Positions 49,034 to 57,655 of a stretch of 64,000 nucleotides of DNA are shown piece after piece (positions within the stretch are counted from its first letter, which is position 1; each line of letters opens with the position of its first letter). The notes beneath the pieces are model-generated. The model saw nothing but the letters and a program-made list of their open reading frames with translations, did no database searches and had not been told where the DNA came from. Source of the stretch: Desulfobacterium sp. (GTDB lineage: Bacteria; Desulfobacterota; Desulfobacteria; Desulfobacterales; Desulfobacteraceae); contig JAEINR010000006.1 of NCBI GenBank assembly GCA_016342325.1, forward strand, positions 1 to 64,000. Direction: 5' to 3'. The position numbers were made by a program, and so were the translations under genes.

Positions 49034-50787
49034 CAGATAACGCCTCCGGGTTTTGATCCCGGGCCGGTGGCCATGGGCAGGTCAACGATCACCCGGGTGA
49101 ACTCCTTTTCGCGGCTCTGGAATGTCAGCTTCCCCCCGTGGCTTGTGACGATGCCGTGGCTGATGGACAGTCCCAGGCCCGTGCCTTGTCCGGGGGGCTT
49201 GGTGGAAAAAAAGGGGGTGTTGATCTTGTGGATGATGGCGTCTGGAATGCCGGTTCCGTTGTCGTAGAAAATGGTCCTGACATGGGGGGTGCCTGCGACC
49301 TCAATGGTTGTGGCCGAGATTTCGAGCAGTTTGTCCGGGTGCATGCCGGGAAATTTCTGGTTCAGTGCGTACCGGGCATTGCTGATGATGTTTAAAAACA
49401 CCTGCTGTATTTCCCGGCTCTTTGCCCGGATCTCGACAAGTCCCTTCATCAACTGCTTTTCCAGCGTGATGCCATCCTTGGATATCTGTTTCCCGATGAG
49501 GCTTAAGGTGGCCTCCAGGATCGTTCCCAGGTGAACCGGGGTATATTCCTCCTCGATGTCCCGGGCAAAGTAGAGAAGATTGCTCACAATGGTTGCGATC
49601 CTTTCCCCTTCCTTAATGATGCGGCAGGCAATCTCGTCGTCCCTTTCCTGGTCTTCGCATTCGTCCTTGAGGATCTCGGCATAGCTGATGATACCGTTGA
49701 CAGGGTTGTTGATCTCATGGGCAATGCCTGCGGCAAGTTCTCCCAGGGATGCCAGGTGGCTGATCTGCAGGGCTTCTGCCTGGAGACGTTTTTTTTCGGT
49801 AATATCATTTTTAATGATTACGACCCTGTCAATCCCCCCGGTTGAGTCGGCAATGGGGTAGTAGGCCACCTCCAGCCGGCGATTGCCCCTGCCCTTGAAC
49901 GTATGATCCATTTCGTGGTTGATCCGTTCCCCCCTGAAGCAGCGGTCAAGGCAGGGTTTGATGGTGGTATCGTAGAGCTGGCTGCCCATGACGGTTCTGA
50001 CATGGCTGCCCACGATGGTGTCGCTCCCGGAACCGTTGTCGTCCAGGTAGACGGAATTGGCCAAGGTATAGCGCCTGTGCTGATCCACCACGGCGATGAG
50101 CTCCTCGGTTCCCTCCACAGCCTTTTCATACTCCTTGAGTGCCTCTTCTGCAAGGCGGCGGTCTGTGACGTCCGTGGCAATGCCGCCGATCTGAACCGGA
50201 TTGCCCCCGGGATCGAACACCACGCTCTGTCTGTCGCTCAGCCACCGGGTTTCGCCATCGGGCCGGATGATCCGGTACTCGCTCCGGATGGTCCCGTTTT
50301 TCAAGAGGTTCTGGAATTGCTGGTCACTGTTTTTCAACGATCGGGTACGTTCTTCCACAAGATATTCCAGGCGCTCCTGATAGCGACGATTCTCCGCTTT
50401 GAGTTGTTCTTTTTCATCGTCCAGGATCTTTACCCGGATGGCGTTTCTGATGGTTTTGAGAACAACATCCCTGGACACGGGTTTTGAGATGTAGTCAAAT
50501 GCCCCCAGCCTCAGTCCTTCGGTTGCCGATTCAATGGTCGGCATTCCCGTGATCATGACCACCTGGATTCTGGGAAATTCTTTGCGGATGGTCTTCAACA
50601 ACTCCACCCCGGTCATCCCCGGAAGCAAAAGATCCGTGATCACCACATCCATGGCCGTGGTCTTGAGGATCTCAAGGGCGGTATAGCCGTCCCCTGCCAG
50701 GTGGACCTCGTGGCTCTCCCCCTGGATCAATCCCTGAAGCATGGTTCTGATGGCCTGTTCATCGTCGACGACGAGTATAGTACCCAT
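49033..50787 (-). CDS. Receiver-PAS histidine kinase
   Basis: Cytoplasmic kinase of 584 residues: N-terminal receiver (VVDDEQAIRTML; acceptor in VVITDLLLPG), a coiled coil, an incomplete PAS (only its C-terminal half, RSEYRIIRPDGETRWLSDRQSVVFD), a full PAS (about 250-360), HisKA with LGELAAGIAHEINNPVNGI and HATPase (NGTGIPDAII, GTGLGLSISHGI). Start at 50787 (MGTILVVDDE) rather than 50871 because receivers begin there, although no strong ribosome site is seen. Its stop overlaps the sigma-54 regulator start by 1 base, so they form a two-component pair. Being soluble, it must sense an internal signal or take a phosphate from another kinase. Confidence 0.88.
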   Translation of the reverse strand: MGTILVVDDEQAIRTMLQGLIQGESHEVHLAGDGYTALEILKTTAMDVVITDLLLPGMTGVELLKTIRKEFPRIQVVMITGMPTIESATEGLRLGAFDYISKPVSRDVVLKTIRNAIRVKILDDEKEQLKAENRRYQERLEYLVEERTRSLKNSDQQFQNLLKNGTIRSEYRIIRPDGETRWLSDRQSVVFDPGGNPVQIGGIATDVTDRRLAEEALKEYEKAVEGTEELIAVVDQHRRYTLANSVYLDDNGSGSDTIVGSHVRTVMGSQLYDTTIKPCLDRCFRGERINHEMDHTFKGRGNRRLEVAYYPIADSTGGIDRVVIIKNDITEKKRLQAEALQISHLASLGELAAGIAHEINNPVNGIISYAEILKDECEDQERDDEIACRIIKEGERIATIVSNLLYFARDIEEEYTPVHLGTILEATLSLIGKQISKDGITLEKQLMKGLVEIRAKSREIQQVFLNIISNARYALNQKFPGMHPDKLLEISATTIEVAGTPHVRTIFYDNGTGIPDAIIHKINTPFFSTKPPGQGTGLGLSISHGIVTSHGGKLTFQSREKEFTRVIVDLPMATGPGSKPGGVI

Positions 50788-51201
50788 TGGTCTGCCCCGT
50801 GGTTTGGAAAGACGCTCTCTGAAGGTTGGTATAACTGAACCCATACCATGGACCTCGTGGTTTTTCCACATAAATTACCAAAAAAAAAAATTGGGGGAAA
50901 TGCCATGGCCTATGTCCGGCCTTGACGAAATTAAAATTTTCGTGACCTTCACCTGCTGAACGGGTTCCTTTTTGTGAACTCTGTTTTTTTTTGAGGGGCA
51001 GATTTGTTGTTGAAAGCGTCGCGATTTATTTTATGAAACTGTTTGATTTTTACTAGGGAAATGTTAAAAGGACAGATACTTATTGACGGATATCAGCTGT
51101 GAAAAAGTGATGAAAAGTGGCGAAGAAACAGGAAAATAGAGGCCGAACCGATAGATTCGGGCTATTGATCTAAATCAAGGACAAGGGGTCAGGAAAACAA
51201 G
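50788..51201. other. Divergent region between the kinase and pckG
   Basis: About 410 bp. Contains a palindrome ACGAAATT...AATTTTCGT near 50926, a small hairpin CCGAA...TTCGG near 51144-51160, and the FNR-type box described separately. No gene recognised. Confidence 0.5.
51175..51188. promoter_or_regulatory. Perfect FNR-type box before pckG
   Basis: TTGATCTAAATCAA matches the FNR/CRP-family consensus TTGAT-N4-ATCAA exactly. It ends 13 bases before the pckG ATG, so it would overlap the ribosome site region; binding there would block rather than activate unless the promoter lies elsewhere. Confidence 0.55.
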
Positions 51202-53148
51202 ATGGTGGACACGAGGGTCGGACCCGATATTGCGGGTGAACTTGGTAAAATTGATGCTGAAGAGGCCATTGACTCAATTTTCAGGCAGTATATGGATGAA
51301 GAGCACTATTCAAGGATGGAGCAGCAGGGCAACATTGACGTCAGGAAAAAGATAGCCAATGCCATTGCCATCTGTCGGCCTTCATCGGTCTATATCAACA
51401 TGGGGACTCCCGAGGACAAGGCCTTTATCCGCAAGCTTGCCCTTGAAAAGGGTGAAGAGCGGCAGCTTGCCATGGAGAACCACACCATCCATTACGACCT
51501 TGCCGATGAGCAGGGGAGAATCATGGACAGAACCTTCTACATCGCGGACGAGTGGGAGGAGGTTTCCTCCCTTGCCAACCGGATGACCCGGGAGGAGGCC
51601 CTTAAGGATATTGGTGGCAACATGACCGGCATCATGGAAAATATGACCATGATCGTGGGGTTTTACATGCGGGGACCGGTGGGCGCACCCGCTTCTAACC
51701 CGGCCATTGAGATCACCAGTTCCGCCTATGTGGCCCACAGTGCGGAGATCCTTTATAGAAATTCCTTTAATGCCTTTGGCACGGAGGTTGAGACGCTGGG
51801 CCACTTTTTCACCAATATTCATAGTGAAGGGCTGAACCGGACGGAGGACCTGCCCGATGCGCGGGTCTTCATGGATCGAAGCTACCGCACCACCTTTTCC
51901 TACAAGTGCACCTATGCCGGAAATACCCTGCTCTTGAAAAAGGGAAATCATCGATTTGCCGTGGACAAGGCCGTGTATGAAAACCGCGGCAGACAACTGT
52001 CCGAACACATGTTCATCACCGGTATCAACGGGCCCGGAAACCGGGTCACCTGGTGTGCGGGCGCCGCCCCCTCGGGCTGCGGCAAGACCACCACGGCCAT
52101 GGCCGGCAACCATTTTGTCGGTGACGATCTCGCCCAGATGTGGATCGCTTCCGACGGCACCATCCGTTCGGTCAATCCTGAATGCGGCATCTTCGGCATT
52201 GTGGAGGATGTCAACTGGGAGGGGGATCCCATGCTCATGGAGAATCTCCGAAAGCCCGGCACAGAAGTGATCTGGTCCAATGTCCTTGTGGACGACAAAA
52301 AGGTGCCCCATTGGGAGGGCAGCGGTGAGGAACCCCCCAGGACGGGCGTCAATTTCCAGGGCGACTGGCAGGCGGGTATGACGGACAAGGCGGGGAAGCC
52401 TGTTCCCATCTCCCACCCGAATTCCCGCTGCACTATCGCCTCCACGGCCCTTGCCAATTACTCGCCCGAGGCGGAAAATCCCGAGGGCGTCCCGACCCGG
52501 ATATTCACCTACAGCGGCCGGGACAGCGACACCATGCCCCCGGTGTGGGTGGCAAAAGATTCGGATGCCGGTGTGGTGATCGGCGCCTGCATCGTGTCTG
52601 CGGCCACGGCCACCGAGGTGGGTGCCTCCGGTGTCAAACGGGCACCCTGGGCCAACGCCCCCTTTATTCCTGGTGCCCTGGGGGATTACATGGCCGCCCA
52701 GTTCGAATTCTTCGGCAATCCGGATATTGCCGAGGACAAAAAGCCGGTGATGGCGGGACTTAATTACTTTCTCACCGATCTTGCCCGGGGCGGAAGTGCC
52801 AAAAAGCTGCTGGGGGAGAAGCGGGATGTCAAGGTCTGGCTCGCCTGGCTCGAACGCTACGCCCATGGCGAGGTGGAACATATTACCACCCCCATGGGAA
52901 ACCTGCCCTGCTACACGGATCTCCAGGAACTTTTTACCACCCTTCTGGGGAAAGCGTATCCCCGGGAGCTCTATGACCGCCAGTTTTCCCTCTACATCGA
53001 CAACATTGTTGCCAGGATCGATCTCCAGGTGGATGCCTATGGCAAGGAGAAGGACCTTCCGGCAAGATTGTTCTCCATCCTTGACCAGCAGAAGCAGGGG
53101 TTGTTGAAGTTGAGAAAAGCGGTCGGGCCCATCGCGCTGCCCAACTAA
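51202..53148 (+). CDS. pckG: Phosphoenolpyruvate carboxykinase (GTP)
   Basis: GTP-type PEPCK of 648 residues; most are near 600. It interconverts oxaloacetate + GTP with PEP + GDP + CO2 in the cytoplasm. The nucleotide P-loop APSGCGKTTT lies near residue 290, followed by GDDLAQMW; the FFTNIHSEGLNRTEDLPDARVFMDR and YKCTYAGNTLLLKKGNHRFAVD blocks are typical of the archaeal-like clade. The start is preceded by a GGGGTCAGG-like stretch and an exact FNR-type box. Roles in anaplerosis or gluconeogenesis fit autotrophic or acid-using anaerobes. Flanked downstream by a GGGGTCAGGC-type palindrome that may act as terminator. Confidence 0.93.
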   Translation: MVDTRVGPDIAGELGKIDAEEAIDSIFRQYMDEEHYSRMEQQGNIDVRKKIANAIAICRPSSVYINMGTPEDKAFIRKLALEKGEERQLAMENHTIHYDLADEQGRIMDRTFYIADEWEEVSSLANRMTREEALKDIGGNMTGIMENMTMIVGFYMRGPVGAPASNPAIEITSSAYVAHSAEILYRNSFNAFGTEVETLGHFFTNIHSEGLNRTEDLPDARVFMDRSYRTTFSYKCTYAGNTLLLKKGNHRFAVDKAVYENRGRQLSEHMFITGINGPGNRVTWCAGAAPSGCGKTTTAMAGNHFVGDDLAQMWIASDGTIRSVNPECGIFGIVEDVNWEGDPMLMENLRKPGTEVIWSNVLVDDKKVPHWEGSGEEPPRTGVNFQGDWQAGMTDKAGKPVPISHPNSRCTIASTALANYSPEAENPEGVPTRIFTYSGRDSDTMPPVWVAKDSDAGVVIGACIVSAATATEVGASGVKRAPWANAPFIPGALGDYMAAQFEFFGNPDIAEDKKPVMAGLNYFLTDLARGGSAKKLLGEKRDVKVWLAWLERYAHGEVEHITTPMGNLPCYTDLQELFTTLLGKAYPRELYDRQFSLYIDNIVARIDLQVDAYGKEKDLPARLFSILDQQKQGLLKLRKAVGPIALPN

Positions 53149-53159
53149 CGTAACCTAAC

Positions 53160-53220
53160 GGGGTCAGGCCTAGCTTATAGTCGTTTCTTTCAAAAACGAC
53201 AATGAGCTAGGCCTGACCCC
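53160..53220. repeat. GGGGTCAGGC-type inverted repeat element, copy 2
   Basis: Arms 53160-53186 and 53194-53220 (27 bp, 25 paired) around a 7-base loop; outer sequence GGGGTCAGGCCTAGCTTAT. It lies between the convergent pckG and the GGDEF-EAL gene and could terminate both. Confidence 0.85.
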
Positions 53221-53222
53221 AA

Positions 53223-53241
53223 TCTCTCTCTCTCTCTCTCT
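53223..53241. repeat. TC dinucleotide microsatellite
   Basis: Nine consecutive TC units just after the inverted repeat, then ATTTTTTTA. Lies in a convergent intergenic gap, so length change would not affect a reading frame. Confidence 0.9.
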
Positions 53242-53247
53242 ATTTTT

Positions 53248-55038
53248 TTATCCTCTTATATAACGGCTCGCCGCCTCGCTGTCCATGGGCCGTGCAAATA
53301 GAAAACCCTGGGCGCTGTCACAGGCCATCGCTGCAAGACCTTGTAGTTGCGCCTCTTTCTCGACCCCTTCCGCCACCACCGACATGCCCAGGCTCTTTGA
53401 CAGGGAGATGATGGATTTGACGATTTCGACGCTTTCCTTTTTGGTTTCAAGGGAGGAAATGAAGGACCGGTCGATCTTGATGGTGTCCATGGGAAACTGC
53501 TGCAGGTATGAAAGGGAGGAGTAGCCCGTGCCGAAATCGTCAAGCACAAGGGCGAACCCGTATGCCCTCAGGGTCTGAAGTTTTTTTACGGCAGATTCGG
53601 TATGGGCCATGAGCAGGGATTCCGTGAGCTCTATTTTTATTTCCCTGGGTGATAGCCCCTGGTTTGACACGGTGGAGCGGAGAAATTCGACAAAATTCTC
53701 CTGGAGAAACTGCTTGATGGAGACGTTGATGCTCAGGGTCAAGCTGCTGTCTTGTGTCAATTCATTTTTCCATTGTTTCAGCTGTTGGCAGGCCCTTTTG
53801 ATAATCCATTCGCCCATGGGGATGATCAGCCCCGTTTCTTCGGCAAGGGGGATGAATTGGTCCGGCGTTATCAGGCCGTGGCAGGGGTGGTTCCAGCGGA
53901 TAAGGGTTTCAAATCCTTCAAGCCCCATGGTGTCGATTCCCAGGATGGGCTGGTAGTAGAGTTCCAGGTCTTGGTTTTCAATGGCAGCCCTGAGCTCCTT
54001 TTCAAGGGTGATGCGCTCCATGGCCTTGTCGTGGAGGGCGGGGGTGAATATCTCGAAACAGTCCTTGCCCCTGTCCTTGGCATGGTACATGGCAAGGTCG
54101 GCGTCCCTCAATAGCTGGTCGCCGGTCTCATAGGGGCCGGTGTCCATGACGATGCCGATGCTGGCGCTGATGTGGGCCTCATACCCGTCGATGATAAAAG
54201 GGGTTTCCGCGGCTTCCCGTATCCGTGCCGCAATGGTGGTTACCGGGTCATGGTTCCGGGTGTTGTGGAGCAGAATGGCGAATTCATCCCCTCCAAGGCG
54301 GGCAATGGTGTCCATGGATCTTAAGCAGGAGCGGATCCTTTCGGTGACGGCGATCAAGAGCTTGTCTCCTGCCTGGTGGCCCAGGCTGTCGTTGATGTTC
54401 TTGAACCGGTCAAGGTCCAGGAGAAGAACGGAAAAATTGAATTCTTCTGTGGTTCGCTTCAGTTCAATGGCCTGGTTGAGGCGCTCCATGAGAAGGGCCC
54501 GGTTGGGTATCCCTGTGAGGGCGTCGTGGAATGCCTGGATTTTGAGCTCCTCTGCGATCCGGATACGTTCCTCCTCGGTGGTTCTCAGCAATTGGTTTGA
54601 GGATTTCACCTCGGCGATTTTCTTTTCTACCATGGCAGTGAGGTTGTCCCGGTACTGTTTCAGCTCCAACTGGCACTTTATCCTGGCAAGGGTGACCGAG
54701 GTGCTCATCGGCTTTCGGATATAGTCCACGGCACCCAGGGCAAACCCCAAGGCCTCGTCCTCCCCTTCGATCTTTGCCGTCACAAACATGATTGGAATCT
54801 CCCGGGTTACGGGGTTGGACTTCAACTGCCGCGCCACCTCGTATCCGTCCATGCCGGGCATCATGATGTCAAGGAGGATGAGATCCGGCGGGATCTCCGT
54901 GTCTGCGATTTCCAGGGCCATGGGGCCGTTGACCGCGACGCTGACCTCATAGTGGTCCATGAGCATGGCGCCCAGGACATCAATGTTTGCCGGGGTGTCA
55001 TCAACGATCAGGATTTTTTTTCTTGTTGTCTGTTCCAT
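53248..55038 (-). CDS. Response regulator with GGDEF and EAL domains
   Basis: Protein of 596 residues: receiver (about 1-125, VDDTPANIDVLGAML, acceptor in DLILLDIMMPG), linker helix, GGDEF domain with an intact RLGGDEFAILL (about 245), and EAL domain (about 340-590). The EAL motif itself reads LEGFETLIRW, i.e. ETL instead of EAL; the metal-binding residues NVSIKQF, ELTESLL, LDDFGTGYSSL and IDRSFI appear present. It could make or break cyclic di-GMP on phosphorylation. The kinase encoded 18 bp upstream is the likely partner. Confidence 0.92.
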   Translation of the reverse strand: MEQTTRKKILIVDDTPANIDVLGAMLMDHYEVSVAVNGPMALEIADTEIPPDLILLDIMMPGMDGYEVARQLKSNPVTREIPIMFVTAKIEGEDEALGFALGAVDYIRKPMSTSVTLARIKCQLELKQYRDNLTAMVEKKIAEVKSSNQLLRTTEEERIRIAEELKIQAFHDALTGIPNRALLMERLNQAIELKRTTEEFNFSVLLLDLDRFKNINDSLGHQAGDKLLIAVTERIRSCLRSMDTIARLGGDEFAILLHNTRNHDPVTTIAARIREAAETPFIIDGYEAHISASIGIVMDTGPYETGDQLLRDADLAMYHAKDRGKDCFEIFTPALHDKAMERITLEKELRAAIENQDLELYYQPILGIDTMGLEGFETLIRWNHPCHGLITPDQFIPLAEETGLIIPMGEWIIKRACQQLKQWKNELTQDSSLTLSINVSIKQFLQENFVEFLRSTVSNQGLSPREIKIELTESLLMAHTESAVKKLQTLRAYGFALVLDDFGTGYSSLSYLQQFPMDTIKIDRSFISSLETKKESVEIVKSIISLSKSLGMSVVAEGVEKEAQLQGLAAMACDSAQGFLFARPMDSEAASRYIRG

Positions 55039-55056
55039 GGTTGTTTCCAGGCAATC

Positions 55057-56508
55057 CTAGGATCGGATCGCCTGCTTCATCTCCTTGAGGGTCTGTCGTG
55101 CTGTTTTAAAGTCGAATCGCTTGACCTGGTTTTCAAGTTTCCCGGCCAAGGGGGCCAGGCCAGTCGCCTGGAAGAGGGGGGTGATCTCCGCCATGAGGCT
55201 TTTTGCCCTGAGACTGTTCCGGGCAAGCAGGGTGTCAAGCTCCCCAAGCCGTTTGCCGTGCATCTCTCTGATGCCGGCCCCAATGTCTATAAGCGGGGCT
55301 GTTTCACCCGCCCCCCCCGGCCCATTGGCCGGTTGGGGATTTAGGGAGGAAGGGCGGCAGGGGCAGACTATGATGGAAAAGGTGAAACAACTCCCCTTGC
55401 CCGGGGAACTGGCAACCTGGATGCTCCCCCCCATAAGGGTGACCAGTTTCATTGAGATGGCAAGGCCGAGTCCGGTGCCGCCGAATCTCCGGGTGGTGGA
55501 GCCGTCTGCCTGGGAAAAGGCGTGGAAGAGCCGGGACAGGGTGGCCGGGTCCATGCCGATGCCCGTGTCTTGAACGAAAAAGAGAAGTTCATTGTCGGTT
55601 GCTCCCGGGGCGCTGAACTTGACACCGATGGTGATCTCTCCCTGTTCCGTAAACTTGAGGGCGTTGGCGATCAGGTTGACAAGGACCTGGCGCAACCGCA
55701 CCGGGTCCGTGTGCAGGGACTTTGGAACCCGGGCGTCAATGTCCAGGATCAGTTCTATTTGTTTGTCCATCAGCTCTGCCTTGAACATGTCGGCGATCGC
55801 TTCGATCAGGTCCCTGACATTGACGCCGATGGTCTCGATATCGACTTTTCCTGCATCGAGCTTGGAAAAATCGAGGATGTTGTTGATGATGGTCAGCAGT
55901 GACTTGGCCGAGGCGTTGAGGATGGTCAGGAACTCTTTCTGGCGGGTGTCAAGCCGGGTGCCAAGGATCAGTTCGCTCATGCCCAGGATGGCATTCATGG
56001 GGGTGCGGATCTCATGGCTCATGGTGGCAAGGAACTCACTCTTGCTGCGGGCACTTTCATCGGCAGCTTCCTTTGCCTGTTTCAGTTCACGGTTGATGTG
56101 CAGAAGTTCGGTGGTTCGTGCCTTGACCCTTGATTCAAGGTCGTTCTCCCGGTTTGCAATCTGCCGGACCATCCAGTTCATGTTGCGCATGAGAAAGAGC
56201 ATCTCGTTCTCATCCCGTCGCTCAACCGGCTGGTTGGGCAGGTCAAAATAGGTGTACTCTCCCCTTCGTATGCCTGTGCAGAGATTCGAGACAAGGGTCA
56301 GTTGATTCATGAATGCCCATTTGAGCCCCCAGAGAGAAGATGAGCAGAGGGTGGGGATAAAGGCCGTGACCAGGCCCAGGGTCAGTGCAGACTGGAAGGC
56401 GTGATCCATGAACAAAGGGGTCTCCCAGGTCAGGGCAAGGACCACCACCAGGGGCAGGAAGCTGTATGCGGCAATCAATATTCTAAATTTTGTTTCAACT
56501 TTCAGCAT
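55057..56508 (-). CDS. Membrane-bound sensor histidine kinase with C-terminal helical tail
   Basis: Kinase of 483 residues. Two hydrophobic segments (about 8-50), a HAMP-like linker, coiled coil, HisKA with [22 protein letters not shown], HATPase with [11 protein letters not shown] and GTGLGLAIS, and a tail of about 75 residues ([31 protein letters not shown]...[17 protein letters not shown]) that resembles the small helical domain usually found after a receiver in hybrid kinases. Here the receiver is missing from the chain, and the next gene, 18 bp downstream, supplies a receiver on a GGDEF-EAL protein. Start at 56508 with AAGGAGA before it. Confidence 0.88.
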   Translation of the reverse strand: MLKVETKFRILIAAYSFLPLVVVLALTWETPLFMDHAFQSALTLGLVTAFIPTLCSSSLWGLKWAFMNQLTLVSNLCTGIRRGEYTYFDLPNQPVERRDENEMLFLMRNMNWMVRQIANRENDLESRVKARTTELLHINRELKQAKEAADESARSKSEFLATMSHEIRTPMNAILGMSELILGTRLDTRQKEFLTILNASAKSLLTIINNILDFSKLDAGKVDIETIGVNVRDLIEAIADMFKAELMDKQIELILDIDARVPKSLHTDPVRLRQVLVNLIANALKFTEQGEITIGVKFSAPGATDNELLFFVQDTGIGMDPATLSRLFHAFSQADGSTTRRFGGTGLGLAISMKLVTLMGGSIQVASSPGKGSCFTFSIIVCPCRPSSLNPQPANGPGGAGETAPLIDIGAGIREMHGKRLGELDTLLARNSLRAKSLMAEITPLFQATGLAPLAGKLENQVKRFDFKTARQTLKEMKQAIRS

Positions 56509-56702
56509 GGTCTCCTTAATGGGGCACCTTAATGGGGTCTGGTTTGTCTGAAAAAAGTTTGGCAAGACTAACTTAGTGAGGTGTGGTTGTCAATGGTTTT
56601 TCAGGCCGAATTCATCCGGGGTATGATCTCCATGACCCAGGATCTCGAAATTGAAATCGGTTTTTCCTGGCTTGGGCAGGGTTGATTTGGTACCCTTTTG
56701 CC

Positions 56703-57548
56703 ATGGCTGATAGAAACCCGATGCAAAAGCTGATCCTGGCCTGCCTTGCCTGGGCCGTTCCCGTGGGAATTGTTGTCCTTTTCTGGGGGCGGTTTCCAGC
56801 CATACCTGAAGGCGTGGGCGTGGCTGTCTCTGTCGTGGGATTCTTTTGCCTGATGTTTGGGACCCTGGCTTTGATGCCAAACTTCAACACGGGGAGCGGT
56901 ACGCTTTTGTTTGTCGCATGCCTGGCTGTGTGGGGGCTTCTTCTTCTTCTGGACCGGGCCGGACACCTTCCTTGGGAAATTGTCGGCCTTGTCGGCACAT
57001 TGAACTTGATTGTGGCGTCAGGAGTGGTGGGACGGGCCCTTGCCACGGGGGTGACGCGGCCGGCAGAACTTGTGCCTGTCTCACTGGTTGCAATGGCCGC
57101 TGATCTTGCAAGCGTTACGGCAGGGCCGACCCAAAAATTTGCCGGTATCCTGGAACATTACTATACCGGGCCAATGACGGGGCCGCCGCCGGTTGTTGAT
57201 TACGTTCTCATCAAGATCCCGGTGTGGGGGGCTCCCTATTTCATGCCCCTGTTCGGTGTCTCCGACCTGGTGCTGCTGGTGTTTTTATCGGCAGGGGCCG
57301 GGAAGTTCAAGATCAACGACCGGTTCTTTAATATTCCGGCGGCCGGGCTTGGCCTTCTTGTTGGGGTGTTCCTGGCCCATTCAACCTCGCTTTTCATACC
57401 GGGAATGCCCTTGATGGTCCTCTTTTTTCTCCCGGTTGTCCTGTTTCAATCCGTTGAGGCAAGGCAGCTTACGACATCCGACTGGGTTTATTCCATTGTC
57501 TTCCCCGGCATCATTATCATTGGGGTCAGTTTATTCTTGTTGTCCTAG
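56703..57548 (+). CDS. Polytopic membrane protein with presenilin-like motif order
   Basis: Integral membrane protein of 281 residues with about eight or nine hydrophobic segments; no family could be named with confidence. Motif order suggests the aspartyl intramembrane protease (presenilin/SPP) clan: AADLASVTAGPTQK with Asp134 at the end of one helix, GVSDLVLL with Asp188 in the next (GxGD in true family members), and IPGMP (232-236) where PAL is expected. The helices and spacing fit, but the second glycine of GxGD is Ser here. An ordinary transporter or scaffold remains possible. Start at 56703; no strong ribosome site. The divergent kinase promoter lies upstream. Confidence 0.6.
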   Translation: MADRNPMQKLILACLAWAVPVGIVVLFWGRFPAIPEGVGVAVSVVGFFCLMFGTLALMPNFNTGSGTLLFVACLAVWGLLLLLDRAGHLPWEIVGLVGTLNLIVASGVVGRALATGVTRPAELVPVSLVAMAADLASVTAGPTQKFAGILEHYYTGPMTGPPPVVDYVLIKIPVWGAPYFMPLFGVSDLVLLVFLSAGAGKFKINDRFFNIPAAGLGLLVGVFLAHSTSLFIPGMPLMVLFFLPVVLFQSVEARQLTTSDWVYSIVFPGIIIIGVSLFLLS

Positions 57549-57655
57549 GAAGAAAACTTTCAACCAGGAAAGTCCGCCCCCTTCCTTGATGAAAGCGCAA
57601 AAAATTGCATCCATTGAGCAATAAAGTTCGAGCATCTTTTCCCTCACTGTAGTAT

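Noticed and set aside
51382-52881. 499-codon minus-strand frame opposite pckG
   Set aside because: It lies entirely antisense to pckG, whose motifs are unambiguous; the translated sequence is His/Gly-rich shadow without any domain.
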